Assembly: GCA_021927905.1 (NCBI GenBank) | Contig: BLLK01000032.1 | Location: 62,001-126,000 of the forward strand | DNA: 64,000 nucleotides | Source: Chaetoceros tenuissimus | Taxonomy: Eukaryota > Bacillariophyta > Thalassiosirophyceae > Chaetocerotales > Chaetocerotaceae | Reading direction: 5' to 3' | Part shown: positions 1 through 9,372 of the stretch, piece by piece | How positions within the stretch are numbered: position 1 is the first letter of the stretch | Layout: each line of letters begins with the position of its first letter | Notes under the pieces: model-generated | Databases searched by the model: none | The model's input: the letters and a program-made list of their open reading frames with translations, nothing else | What the model was told of the DNA's origin: nothing | Position numbers and translations under genes: made by a program

Positions 1-1
1 T

Positions 2-562
2 GGTGGCTTCTTACCAGGATACCCTGAGTTCTCTGCATGGTTGGGTAAAAATTCTTCCCGAGGCAAGCATGACCGATTGCTTCAAGAATTAGGACATCAT
101 ATGAATTACAAAATCAGTGCAGACAAGACAGAGTTACGTTTAGGATACCTTCCTATGATTCGTCAAAGACTTGTTGACTTGATGATGCCTAGTGATGGCA
201 GTGAACCCAATGTTGAAGAAGCTATAGCGTTCATGGATGAATATGGTCTTGATCGGGATGATTTATTTGAAAATATTGATGAGTTTGTGATGGATGATGC
301 CAAGAAATTTGCAGATATTGATAGTAAATCAAAGTCAGCATTCACCAGAGAGTACAATAAAAGTGTACACAAAAGTCAGGCGTTGATAGAAGAACAAGGA
401 GTTGCAACGAGAAAGAGAAAGAAAGCCAATGATGATGATGAAGAGGGGGATAACGACGCAGACAGTGACGAAGAATTGTCACCTGAAGAGATTGCAAAAA
501 TGTTTGGAAGTAAAAAGAAAGGAAAGAAGGCTTCAGCTTCCAAAAAGGGGAAAAAGAGCTAG
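2..562 (+). CDS. RFC1: Replication factor C subunit 1 (large subunit), C-terminal part, 5' partial
   Basis: The reading frame is open from the window edge, so only the last 186 residues are visible. RFC1 is the large subunit of the clamp loader that opens PCNA and loads it on DNA in the nucleus. The C-terminal RFC1 domain is recognisable: an FSAWLGKNSSRGKHDRL motif near the start matches the family's FPSWLGKxSSxGKHDR motif, followed by the helical segment with a YLPMIRQRLVDLM core, a FMDEYGLDRDDLFEN segment and SAFTREYNK, which parallels AAFTRAYNK in animal RFC1. The tail is acidic, then strongly Lys-rich (KKKGKKASASKKGKKS), typical of a nuclear localisation tail. The stop lies only 14 bp from the stop of the next, convergent gene. 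Family assignment is strong; the rest of the gene lies upstream of the window. Confidence 0.9.
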   Translation, partial: GGFLPGYPEFSAWLGKNSSRGKHDRLLQELGHHMNYKISADKTELRLGYLPMIRQRLVDLMMPSDGSEPNVEEAIAFMDEYGLDRDDLFENIDEFVMDDAKKFADIDSKSKSAFTREYNKSVHKSQALIEEQGVATRKRKKANDDDEEGDNDADSDEELSPEEIAKMFGSKKKGKKASASKKGKKS

Positions 563-576
563 TAATTTTCTAATAT

Positions 577-1266
577 TTAATTTTGATCTTCATTTTCAAA
601 AGTAGCTACCATATCTGATATTGTCCCTAATGCTTTCTCATCTAGTTTTGTATCTTTGCTCGCCAAATGCTTCTTGAATAAAGAAAGCAAATTAGTGGCC
701 CAAAGGTTCGGATTATTCTCCACTGGATGTGTATCTCCTTGCAAAAAATCATCTACAGAACTTTTTGTTGCCTTGAGAGCATAATACACAACAGTCATAT
801 TTTCATCTGTCTTTGAAGTATCATCCCCCGCTTCAGAGACGAAACCAATTGCCTTGCCACCATTGGCGCAGCAAAAACTTCCACTTCCTTCTTTCCAGTC
901 CACTTTCAATCTAGAATCAGTCTCGCTTTTACTTCCAACAACACCTTGTCCAATAGACTTTACACAAACACTTTGGGGTACAGTTTTATAGTACAAAAAC
1001 CTATGGCTATTGCCGAACTCGGTCAATGGTTGTGAATTGAGAGGCATGGCTATTTTCCATATAGAAACTCCGCCATATCTCTTAATGAGAGTTCTTTCTT
1101 GGGTTGGAGATGGTTTCATTTTCTTATAGTTCATGATAGCAGCTTGGATGGAAGGAGGGGGTAAAGCACATGAAAGGCCACACTCATCACAGTCGCATTT
1201 ATCCATCTGAGCAAAGGTCATTTCTCCTAGAAATGCATCTCCTTCTTTCCTCTTTGAAGAGTCCAT
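577..1266 (-). CDS. Unrecognised 229-residue protein with Cys-rich N-terminus
   Basis: A single-exon frame starts at an ATG (1266-1264) and ends convergently 14 bp from RFC1. I do not recognise a family. Near residues 23-33 there is a CDCDECGLSC cysteine cluster that could bind a metal, and two further cysteines (FCC) occur mid-protein. The rest is mixed charged sequence with no signal peptide or membrane segment, ending in a short helical region and an acidic tail (ENEDQN). Codon use resembles the neighbours, and the frame covers the whole gap between RFC1 and the next intergenic stretch, so it is probably a real protein. Function is unknown. Confidence 0.6.
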   Translation of the reverse strand: MDSSKRKEGDAFLGEMTFAQMDKCDCDECGLSCALPPPSIQAAIMNYKKMKPSPTQERTLIKRYGGVSIWKIAMPLNSQPLTEFGNSHRFLYYKTVPQSVCVKSIGQGVVGSKSETDSRLKVDWKEGSGSFCCANGGKAIGFVSEAGDDTSKTDENMTVVYYALKATKSSVDDFLQGDTHPVENNPNLWATNLLSLFKKHLASKDTKLDEKALGTISDMVATFENEDQN

Positions 1267-1653
1267 ATTGACGATAAGATAATAACAGAATGGGGGCTGT
1301 AATTACTCTTTTATGAGAAAACTATGAAATGAATCCTCTTGAAGAATTAATAAGTAGAGAATCAGAAGAATCCAATCAAATCTCTCAACTAGGAAGAACT
1401 ATGACGCACATACGTACAGACCGCAGCACCTCATCGTGTTGAAGTTCTTTTGTATTCTTTTGGATTCTAAATAGATACATACTAGAATAAATACTTTTAG
1501 GTTTTGAGCAGTCCTACTTCGAGAAGAAAACTGTAGAAACTAAAAAAAGATCGATACGAGCTTATACATCAACTTTTTGTACTTTCAACTTGTTGGTAGA
1601 CGTTTAATAAATCATTTTATTATAGTTATATAAATAAATATGATTATTGATAT
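1267..1653. other. Intergenic stretch, no gene seen
   Basis: About 390 bp of AT-rich DNA. It should hold the promoter of the minus-strand 229-residue gene and the 3' flank of the next minus-strand gene. I see no RNA gene or repeat. Confidence 0.4.
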
Positions 1654-2889
1654 TCAAAAGGACTTTCTAGAAAATTCCCCTTCGGACAAAGAAGAATCTG
1701 ATGACGACGACGATGATGATGATGATGACGAGGAGGAAGAAGAGGAACAGTCGTCATCCATTGGTGGAGGTGGTGACTTTGCTGGACCTTCAATTTGTTC
1801 TTTTCTATGCACATTTGCTAGACCTAAGAACATTTTAGCACTTTCATTTTGGTTCATGGAAATGAAAAGTTTTGCCATTTTGGTAGCTGCACTAATCATA
1901 GTGTTGTGGTATGTATCTGAGTCTTTGAACTCATTTACTTTCATTCTCAAAGTATCACGATAAATTCTTACAGATTGTTCAAACGATTTTCCTCTAACAG
2001 TTTGACGAATACTTGTATTTTGGGATGCGGTACTGTTGATAGTTTTCTTCACATTGATCTTGTCACTGTTAATTCCTGAACAGTTGGATATCTTGACTGT
2101 TGCCATGGTTGCCTGGCTATCAAAACTTCTTGCTTTTGTAGGAATTTCATAGGATATTTCCTCCTTGAAAAAGTTTGTTTCTTTGGCAAATGAAGTCTTG
2201 TGAGGAGAAGAGAGCGACTTTTCTCTCTTCTTTTTTAATGTTTTGGTAATTGCATCACTAACCATGGAATGATACTCTTTATCATCCATTTCATCCATGT
2301 CGCTGTCTTCTGATATGTGAGATGTTAGTGCAGTTTCAAGACTCACTAATTCCTCAAGAACATTTACTGCATCTTTTTCTACTGGTGTTGTTGTATGTTC
2401 AAAATTTTTGTTTGGCATCGGAGGTTTAACTTGCTTCTTATGAAACAAATCATTTCGTGGTTTTACTTCCTCGGGAACGCTTATCTTCTCTTCGCTGATA
2501 TGTAAGATATCTCTCTGCTTTGCCTCTTCATAGTCGCTGTCGCATGATTCTCGACTTGTCACAAGCTTCGGGACAACCTCATCTTCGTCTCTAGATTCAC
2601 TTTCAAAATCGTCCAAAGTTTGGTGCTTTTTACTTTTCCCTTTGAATAGTCCTCGTAGCATAGACTTCTTCTTAGCTGGTGATGGGCTCATTTGATGAGT
2701 CACTTTCTTAGGGGTAGTTTTCTTTGCCGTCGAAGAGTTCAAAAGAGGCAGATCATCAAATCCATAGCCTTCGTTTGTATTCTGGACTCCTTCAAGAGAG
2801 AAAGCAATCTGAGTTCTTCCTAATCTGCCAAAGACGCTTTCATGCTCTTCTCTTTGTTTTTGGTTGGACCTCTTTTTCATAAGACCCAT
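1654..2889 (-). CDS. Unrecognised low-complexity protein with poly-Ser tail
   Basis: A 411-residue single-exon frame begins with MGLMKKRSNQKQ. Most of it looks disordered and highly charged, with Lys/Ser/Asp/Glu runs and many S/T-P and R/K-x-x-S sites. One ordered-looking block near residues 305-370 (starting at FEQSVRIYRDTLRMKVNEF and running through ATKMAKLFISMNQNESAKMF) is likely helical and may be the conserved core. The C-terminus has PPPP, a run of sixteen serines and an acidic SSLSEGEF tail. No targeting signal or membrane segment is visible. The opposite-strand frame over the poly-Ser region (poly-Asp) is a shadow. Function is unknown; a phospho-regulated scaffold is only a guess. Confidence 0.6.
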   Translation of the reverse strand: MGLMKKRSNQKQREEHESVFGRLGRTQIAFSLEGVQNTNEGYGFDDLPLLNSSTAKKTTPKKVTHQMSPSPAKKKSMLRGLFKGKSKKHQTLDDFESESRDEDEVVPKLVTSRESCDSDYEEAKQRDILHISEEKISVPEEVKPRNDLFHKKQVKPPMPNKNFEHTTTPVEKDAVNVLEELVSLETALTSHISEDSDMDEMDDKEYHSMVSDAITKTLKKKREKSLSSPHKTSFAKETNFFKEEISYEIPTKARSFDSQATMATVKISNCSGINSDKINVKKTINSTASQNTSIRQTVRGKSFEQSVRIYRDTLRMKVNEFKDSDTYHNTMISAATKMAKLFISMNQNESAKMFLGLANVHRKEQIEGPAKSPPPPMDDDCSSSSSSSSSSSSSSSSDSSLSEGEFSRKSF

Positions 2890-3130
2890 TGTAGTTGCAC
2901 GTTCTATGAAGGAAAGAGATTCTCTGGTGTTGTAGAAAAGCTATAGATGCTTATACTTTCATACATCAATACGTATTGAAATGAAGGAAAAAATTTTCAC
3001 ATTCCCAACAGAGAGTGGTGTCAGTGGAATCGCCGAAAGTCTCATCCCCTACGACTGCTCCAAGTTTAGCTAATATATTTGAGATTTACATATAATTAGT
3101 AGGACTGATTGAAATGACCGTTATATCGTT

Positions 3131-5086
3131 TTAACTGTTCACAACTACAACATAAAAACTTTTCATAGCTCTCACGAAATCTCTTTGCCTTGAAATTGAG
3201 GATCCAATGGAAGCTTCAAAAGTTTCATAATCCCTCAAAATGTATTCCAGATACGCTCTTTGACTTTCTCCATCTTCCAAACCAAGTAGGAAGTGTGCAT
3301 TATGAGCACTAATTAATCCTGAAATTCTTTGCAAATACTCTCTCTTCAGTCTAGGTGAATCATACTCTATACACAACTTCAACACCTCCACAATAACTTC
3401 AAAACTTGTCATGATTTTGTTATATTCTATTCTACCAAATTCTATGCGCAAAAGGTATTCTTCTACAGCGTCAAATGTAGAGGATGAAATTTGAACTATA
3501 CTTTGGTCGGAATGTTGAGATTTTGCACAAGAAACCAAGGTCCAAAGCTTTGGTGCATATTCCCAAAGTGACTGCAAAGGAGGACATTGTAATTTGATTG
3601 AACAGACCAAATCATCACAAATTGCTTCTATGAAAATATCTCTGTTCATGTTTGAGCGCGCAACCTTGTCATCCCTTTGTAGTCTTGGAATCTCTTCCAA
3701 CTCGACTTGCATATTTAGCACAAAATTTAGGAAGCTTTTGCAAATGTTATAAATCTTGATCTTTTGTCGAAGTGGGATTTGGAAATTTGTAAATTGGATT
3801 GGTTGATACTCATCTGGTATGTTCCTTTGAATCAAAACAAGTTCCTCGATATGCAATGTCGTAATTTCTTGATTCTCGATATATTGAAACAGATGTAGAA
3901 AGGCAGATTCAATGGCTTTCTCGAGTTGGATGGAAGTTATTTGCTTTAACCGTATTGATTCTTTGACAAGAGTAAGAACATGTCCATATCCATTTTGACT
4001 CAATGCAGAAAACAATATTTTTTTTTCCATCGATGCTCTAAATGATTGCTCATTGAAAAGCATTTGGAAAATTCTTGTTGAAATTACTTGGATCTCCTTC
4101 CACCTACTCACTAATCCCCATGTGACTTTTATAATGAAATCAGAAGTAACGATTGACTTTTCTGCTTCAAGAATTGGTTCTTGGTCCCATTTCGTCATGC
4201 CAAGATGACTCTTTTCCAATAACATTTTACAGTAAATGACGAGGCATGAAACTTTTGCCGTAAGGACAGAGATATCCAAGTGAAGTGTTATCGGCGTATT
4301 CCTCTCAGCTTGATTAGAAACTAGACGATACATCTCCACTGCAATCAAAGAAATAATTTGTATATCCTCACCACAAGGCTCAAGTCTCAGAAGAAAGTCA
4401 ATTATCTCCGTCACAAAGTTCAAAAATGGTAAATGAAACAAGTACTGAAATTTATTCTTGTCAAAGAAATTTCCATCCATCAATGTGCTAAGCCAATGCA
4501 TAGTAGTTTTCATCTCTTGGGCATTGAAAACAATATGCTGAAGTTTAGATAAAGAAGATATGGCCAGATCAATTGTTGGATCGATTCCTCGAGAAGCAGC
4601 TAGTAGTGATGTCAATGACAATAGGAGTTGGGTATTCTCTAATCTACTGAGGAATTGAAAGACCAAACTTTGATCTTTCACATTTGCTTCAAAATAGTCA
4701 ACAATCATTAACAGTGTCTCTAGAATCAAATGCTTGCATGAAGTAGAACCTTGGTGGGGATTTTCTAAATTCAACTTGAAACTTTGTAGTAGCATTGTTT
4801 CAATTACAAGTGTTTCAACGTAGTTTGGTGGGGACGTGTCTGTGTTCTTTAGAATCTCTTTCATACAGAAACAAGTACTACGAATGCAAGCTTCGCGGAT
4901 CAGAAGGTCGTGACTTGAAGTAGAAGTTTCAATGAAATCTTCAACAAACTTTGTCGCATCCTTTGCATCCTTCTCAGAGAAAAGTGCCAGAGACAATGCA
5001 ATGATGCGATGAATCTTTCTTTGACGTTCATTCTTTTCCTTGACTCGAAGATTTTGCAAAAGATTATAGCAATTATTTTGTATCAT
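3131..5086 (-). CDS. Unrecognised 651-residue all-helical protein
   Basis: A long uninterrupted frame starts at an ATG (5086-5084). The composition is rich in Leu, Ile, Glu, Lys and Gln with regular hydrophobic spacing throughout, which suggests a solenoid of alpha-helices (HEAT/ARM-like), though I see no clear repeat consensus. It has no signal peptide or convincing membrane span. It ends with a hydrophobic FYVVVVNS, too short for an anchor. I do not recognise a family. It lies head-to-tail with LSM5, 155 bp downstream of that gene's stop, so the two may be closely spaced on the same strand but need not be co-transcribed. Confidence 0.65.
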   Translation of the reverse strand: MIQNNCYNLLQNLRVKEKNERQRKIHRIIALSLALFSEKDAKDATKFVEDFIETSTSSHDLLIREACIRSTCFCMKEILKNTDTSPPNYVETLVIETMLLQSFKLNLENPHQGSTSCKHLILETLLMIVDYFEANVKDQSLVFQFLSRLENTQLLLSLTSLLAASRGIDPTIDLAISSLSKLQHIVFNAQEMKTTMHWLSTLMDGNFFDKNKFQYLFHLPFLNFVTEIIDFLLRLEPCGEDIQIISLIAVEMYRLVSNQAERNTPITLHLDISVLTAKVSCLVIYCKMLLEKSHLGMTKWDQEPILEAEKSIVTSDFIIKVTWGLVSRWKEIQVISTRIFQMLFNEQSFRASMEKKILFSALSQNGYGHVLTLVKESIRLKQITSIQLEKAIESAFLHLFQYIENQEITTLHIEELVLIQRNIPDEYQPIQFTNFQIPLRQKIKIYNICKSFLNFVLNMQVELEEIPRLQRDDKVARSNMNRDIFIEAICDDLVCSIKLQCPPLQSLWEYAPKLWTLVSCAKSQHSDQSIVQISSSTFDAVEEYLLRIEFGRIEYNKIMTSFEVIVEVLKLCIEYDSPRLKREYLQRISGLISAHNAHFLLGLEDGESQRAYLEYILRDYETFEASIGSSISRQRDFVRAMKSFYVVVVNS

Positions 5087-5241
5087 TTCAAGGATTGCAT
5101 ACCTGACTGATAACTTATTTCTTTAGCAGTTACAACTCGTTGTTCCGTGATGCTATCCGAATTCGATTTTTAATTCTTGATTTCAAATTACTGTATCCTT
5201 TCAAATTTTTACTACTTTGTCCCAATCAGTTCTAATTTCAA

Positions 5242-5520
5242 CTATGCTGATGATGCCAACGAATTCTCTGGTCCCTCTCCCCCTGGAATTAAAACAGTGA
5301 CGTGATTTCCATTTAACAAAATCTCACTCTCCAACTCTGTCTTTACAACTTCACCATGTGCATCAGGACTATATTCAACTGCGTCATCAAGAACTAAATT
5401 CACATAGTCATCGAACCCCCTAAGTGTTCCAACTATTTCTGTTTGTCCCCTCATCAATATCCATATTTTGGATCCGATTGCTTTGTCGATTAATTCAAGT
5501 GGTAAGATTTTAGATGCCAT
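5242..5520 (-). CDS. LSM5: U6 snRNA-associated Sm-like protein LSm5
   Basis: The 92-residue protein is the full length of the LSm5 family. It contains the Sm1 motif ([19 protein letters not shown], then [13 protein letters not shown]) and the Sm2 motif ([14 protein letters not shown]). The order [15 protein letters not shown] at the N-terminus and EYSPDAHG between the motifs is specific to LSm5. LSm5 is one of seven subunits of the LSm2-8 ring that binds the U6 snRNA 3' end in the nucleus and of the LSm1-7 ring in cytoplasmic mRNA decay. It is intronless here and starts with MASKILP. Confidence 0.93.
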   Translation of the reverse strand: MASKILPLELIDKAIGSKIWILMRGQTEIVGTLRGFDDYVNLVLDDAVEYSPDAHGEVVKTELESEILLNGNHVTVLIPGGEGPENSLASSA

Positions 5521-6647
5521 TTTTAGTTTTTCTATATGATATTTTCTGACTTTTTTGGGGTGGAACCTTTACTAGATACTACAAGAAAATCGCTATGGTC
5601 GCCGGGATGGTTGTACTTTTGTTGTAAAGTAATTATCAATGAATGAAATGAAATAAATAGTGGTTAGGTTTGGTGTTTAGGAAGAGAGTTGCCTTTTCAC
5701 TTTTTTTCACTACTCACTTCGTATAAAGCTATTGAAGTAGCTATATATGGGTATTCGGAGTTTCTATTTATCCGATCTTCCGCGAGAATGCGGAAAAAAT
5801 GAAAATTTTCAATGCTATTTTGCTGCTATTGTGCACACAAAAACTGAACTAGACTATTGAAAAACTAGCAGTCCTCTTTTCCTCCAGATCACTCTTACAA
5901 ACAATGTTCTGACTGTTGATGGATCTATTTGACGCAATGACTGCTCGCTGCCGGAAGAAGAAGGGAGCGGAGTCGGAGACGAGCAGATTTCAATGTTCAG
6001 GTGGAGAATGCATACCAGCAACAAAATAGAGAACTCCTTTGTCTGGTAAGAGGGATGACTAGATGGTGAAAGCCTTTCGCAAATGTCCACTTGTCCAATG
6101 TGAAGATGTTTGAGAGATGAGAATGATGGAACAGTTGATCGAATGGGATACTGTGCTTGAAAAATACTTATGTTGCATCCTTGAACACTGCATTGATACA
6201 AAGTGCGAAGCTATGGGAAAATACACTGAAGCATGGAAATGCTTTAATTGAATAAACGTTACTATTAATTGAAATGAGTCTTGATGAGATTCCTTTGATC
6301 CGAAGTCAGTAAAGATTTTCCTTATTGGATATGAATTAGATATTTGTAACATTCTCGTTCCTCAGCTTTCGTTCACTTTTTCCGTTTCCTCGTGTTTTGT
6401 ACCTTACTGCTTTGTTCTTCTATATCTTCCCGAAGCAAAAGAGCTCGATCCCGCTTGTAAAAGCTTCCTGCGATTTCAGTCAATGTCGCAGCAAATGATC
6501 CCAACTTCTTTCCTTGATACATTTTTTGTGGAATAGATGGAAGAATGATGTGCAGGCAGTCCTCTAGTTACAGAACAAATATACTTCGAACTTATTATTT
6601 TCTTATCTTGAATGACATTAACTTTTATCTCACAAACATTTAAATAT
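5521..6647. other. Intergenic stretch of about 1.1 kb, no supported gene
   Basis: The right-hand edge of LSM5 faces the 3' end of the LRR gene across this gap. Two overlapping minus-strand frames of about 100 residues (5854-6201 and 6059-6352) and one at 6476-6970 have no recognisable motif and look like chance. A short spliced or non-coding transcript cannot be excluded. The LSM5 promoter should be in the first few hundred bases. Confidence 0.35.
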
Positions 6648-8672
6648 CTAAAAGATCCCGTATCCATGAACTGCGCTATTACTATTATTAATATCGCCCT
6701 CACTTTCGTCCATTTCACCACCCTGATCAACTTCTTGACCGCTGGAAGATTGCCCAAGCAAACATATTGAACAGCACTCGCATGTATTTTGAGGTAAAGG
6801 ACCTCCACAATCAGCCTCAAGTGTGTCAAAAAGTGGCAAAGAATCCCGCAAGTCGCAAAATTGCTCGGGTACTGGTCCAGTAAGAAGATTTCCATAAAGT
6901 AAAACTTCTTGAATGTTTTGCAATTGACCTTCCGATGGGGATGGAATCGGACCAATGAGTTCATTATCATTGAGCCATAAATCGCTCAAAGAAGCTGAGT
7001 TAGAAAAGTTTGGAGGGATGGGGCCACCAATCTTATTTCCACTGAGCAACAAAGAGGATAGCTTATCCGAATCGAATATAGTTGAAGGAATAGTACCTGT
7101 CAGACCATTGTTTCGAAAATCAACAAAAGTCAAAAAGGCAGACTGGAATGAAGGAAGCTGTGAATCCAAATTATTGTCGGCAAACGTGATGTTTTCTAGA
7201 CGTTGAAAACTGCTGAAACCTGAAGGTAGTGCACCTTCAAAATCATTTTCTTCTGCCAACAATTCCTGAATGTCGACCAACGCGTTCATACTTTCAGGAA
7301 TTTTTCCATTCAACAAGTTGTTGTTGATGTACATTTTCTCAATTTTAGTGAGGCTCCCTAGAGATTCTGGTAAACTAGAAGTAAGCTGATTGAAACCAAC
7401 ATCAAATACCTCCAGCATGTTCAAGTCTCCAATATTATCCGGTATACTTCCTGTGAGCGAACAATTGTAAGCAATAAAGCTAGTTAAATCCACCAACTGT
7501 GTAAATTCTGGTGGAATGGGCCCTGCTACATCAGTTTCTGCAATCCATAGTTGTTTCAGTCCTGATAGCTGACTGATTGAAGATGGTATTGTGCCAGTAA
7601 GATTTGTATTTCCTGCACGGTAGAATTTCAATGTAGAAGATGCGCCGAAGATTTCTGTAGGAAATAAATCTCCTGTAAATTGATTCTGCTCGAAATCTAC
7701 TGCTCTGATAGCTGGAAGAGAATAAATTGACAAAGGAATTCCACTACCCAGATCGTTTTGAAAGAACTGCAGTGTTGTCATACTATTAATCGCACTAATC
7801 TCCTCTGGAAGAGTTCCACTCATGGAGTTGCTTGACAATCTCAATTCTGTTGGTATACTATCTTCATCGCATCTTACGCCGTACCAATCGCATATAGATG
7901 TGTTTGGGTCGAGCCAGTTTGTATTATCATACCAATTTTCTCCTCCTGCTGAGTAATAAAAGACTGCAAGTGCATATCGATTCTGATATGTTCATTGTGA
8001 CATTTTAAAGAGGAAGGGAAGTCCAGTGAGATTTGCAAAAATTTGAAACGTGATCTAACTTGATACAAATACAATGAGAAGGCTTACCGTCATCTCTGTC
8101 AAAGATTCACAGGCATTTGAAGTATCTTCATTGATCAACCAATTCAAAGCTAGCTCCTGACTTGAACCAGGTTGGATTGAACCTGAGACGCTTTGTGTAA
8201 TACTATTAGCTGCAGATTCTCGCGATGCTCGGGTTTCGCATTCCAAGGTTGGAGATGCTGTTGGTGCTGTTAGCACTGTTGGCACTGTTGTTACTGAAGG
8301 TGATTGTGTAGGACTCACTTCTTCTTCACAATCGTAGGACGATTTTGATGATTTCGAAGATTTGCTCTTTTTACTTTTTGAACATTTTACACTCTTTGGA
8401 GATTTAGATGAGCTCTTATGACTTTTACTTTTATATGAGCGAACCAGTGATAAAGTTGTCGCCAATGGTCCTATGAATTTACTTTTCAATTCAGCTACAT
8501 CGATTTCAAGTGAAGCGTTATTTTCATCGTTTGTACTCTTTCTTCGGCTTTTGCGAAGGCGACGAGTTGGCTGTATCCCTACTGCACGATGATCGACAGC
8601 CGATGCCTGCTGAAGAATACTATCACCATAGAGCAACAATAGAACGCTCAGACTTTGAAAACAAGGTCTCAT
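6648..8672 (-). CDS. Secreted leucine-rich repeat protein with Lys/Ser-rich stretch
   Basis: Two exons (8672-8088 and 7982-6648) are joined across a 105-bp intron (7983-8087; donor GTAAGC, acceptor TATCAG), giving 639 residues. A signal peptide occupies roughly residues 1-25 (MRPCFQSLSVLLLLYGDS). A Lys/Ser-rich stretch follows at about 85-120 (SKSHKSSSKSPKS, SKKSKSSKSSKSS) and then a Thr/Ser/Pro linker. Exon 2 opens with the LRR N-cap (YALAVFYYSAGGENWYD, then CDWYGVRC), followed by about 13 plant-type repeats of 23-24 residues with LxGxIP cores, and a Cys-rich end (CGGPLPQNTCECC). Secretion to the cell surface or frustule is inferred. The Lys/Ser cluster recalls silaffin-type biosilica proteins; binding partners are unknown. 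Confidence 0.8.
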
Positions 8673-9372
8673 GATGGAGGCTCTATGAATAGTGCACTAT
8701 TTGAAGCAGGGGTTCTTTTTATTCCAGATGAGTTCGAAGAGTTGCAGGGTTCATTCAACAGCCACTTTATCCAAGAATGAGCAAAGCACAGAGATGCCAT
8801 GAATGTGAGTATTTCATATGGAGCTAGATAGAATAGAAACGACTCGTGGTTCGAGTCAATTCACTTCATCTTCTACCAAATTTGTGTCATATCAAAATTT
8901 GGAACGATATAAAAATCCGAGTGAGATATTTTTCAAGCTATTTTCCTCATCGTTTCATTTTTTGAGTTCTGAGAGAGAGAAGCTTCTTTGAAGATTATAG
9001 TTTTGTGTAAGAAAATGATGGTGCTAGCAATTCAGAAAAGCTTTCTCCTCGCAAATTTGCTTCATCATAATAAAGGCAAAAGCGATTTTTGAAGAACAAC
9101 GTATTTATTATTATTATCTCTAAAGTAGCAAACGGAATATTCATTTCAATTCCAGCTTTTCAATCTGTAGTATTGATGATATCCTATGTGGTATATGATA
9201 TGTTGTAGTTGTCTGGTTGTATTTTCTCTAAGAACCAGCTTTAAGAATTCTATAAAACAATGATGACATATGTCATTTCTCAAAACGAAAGAAGTTTTCT
9301 CATATTTCGTTTTGATTGATGAGAGATGCCAGATATATATGTACTCGTATATGAGTGTATTTTTCTTCTTTT
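8673..9372. other. Intergenic stretch, no gene seen
   Basis: About 700 bp separating the start of the LRR gene from the stop of the PSP1-domain gene, both on the minus strand. It is AT-rich with scattered TAT/ATA runs. It should carry the LRR gene promoter. I see no RNA gene. Confidence 0.35.

Noticed and set aside
1640-1963. Plus-strand frame with poly-Asp
   Set aside because: It is the antisense of the poly-Ser tail of the minus-strand gene, so the acidic run is a repeat artefact.
5854-6352. Two overlapping minus-strand frames of about 100 residues
   Set aside because: No motif, no signal peptide, unclear start and AT-rich composition; likely chance frames in a spacer.
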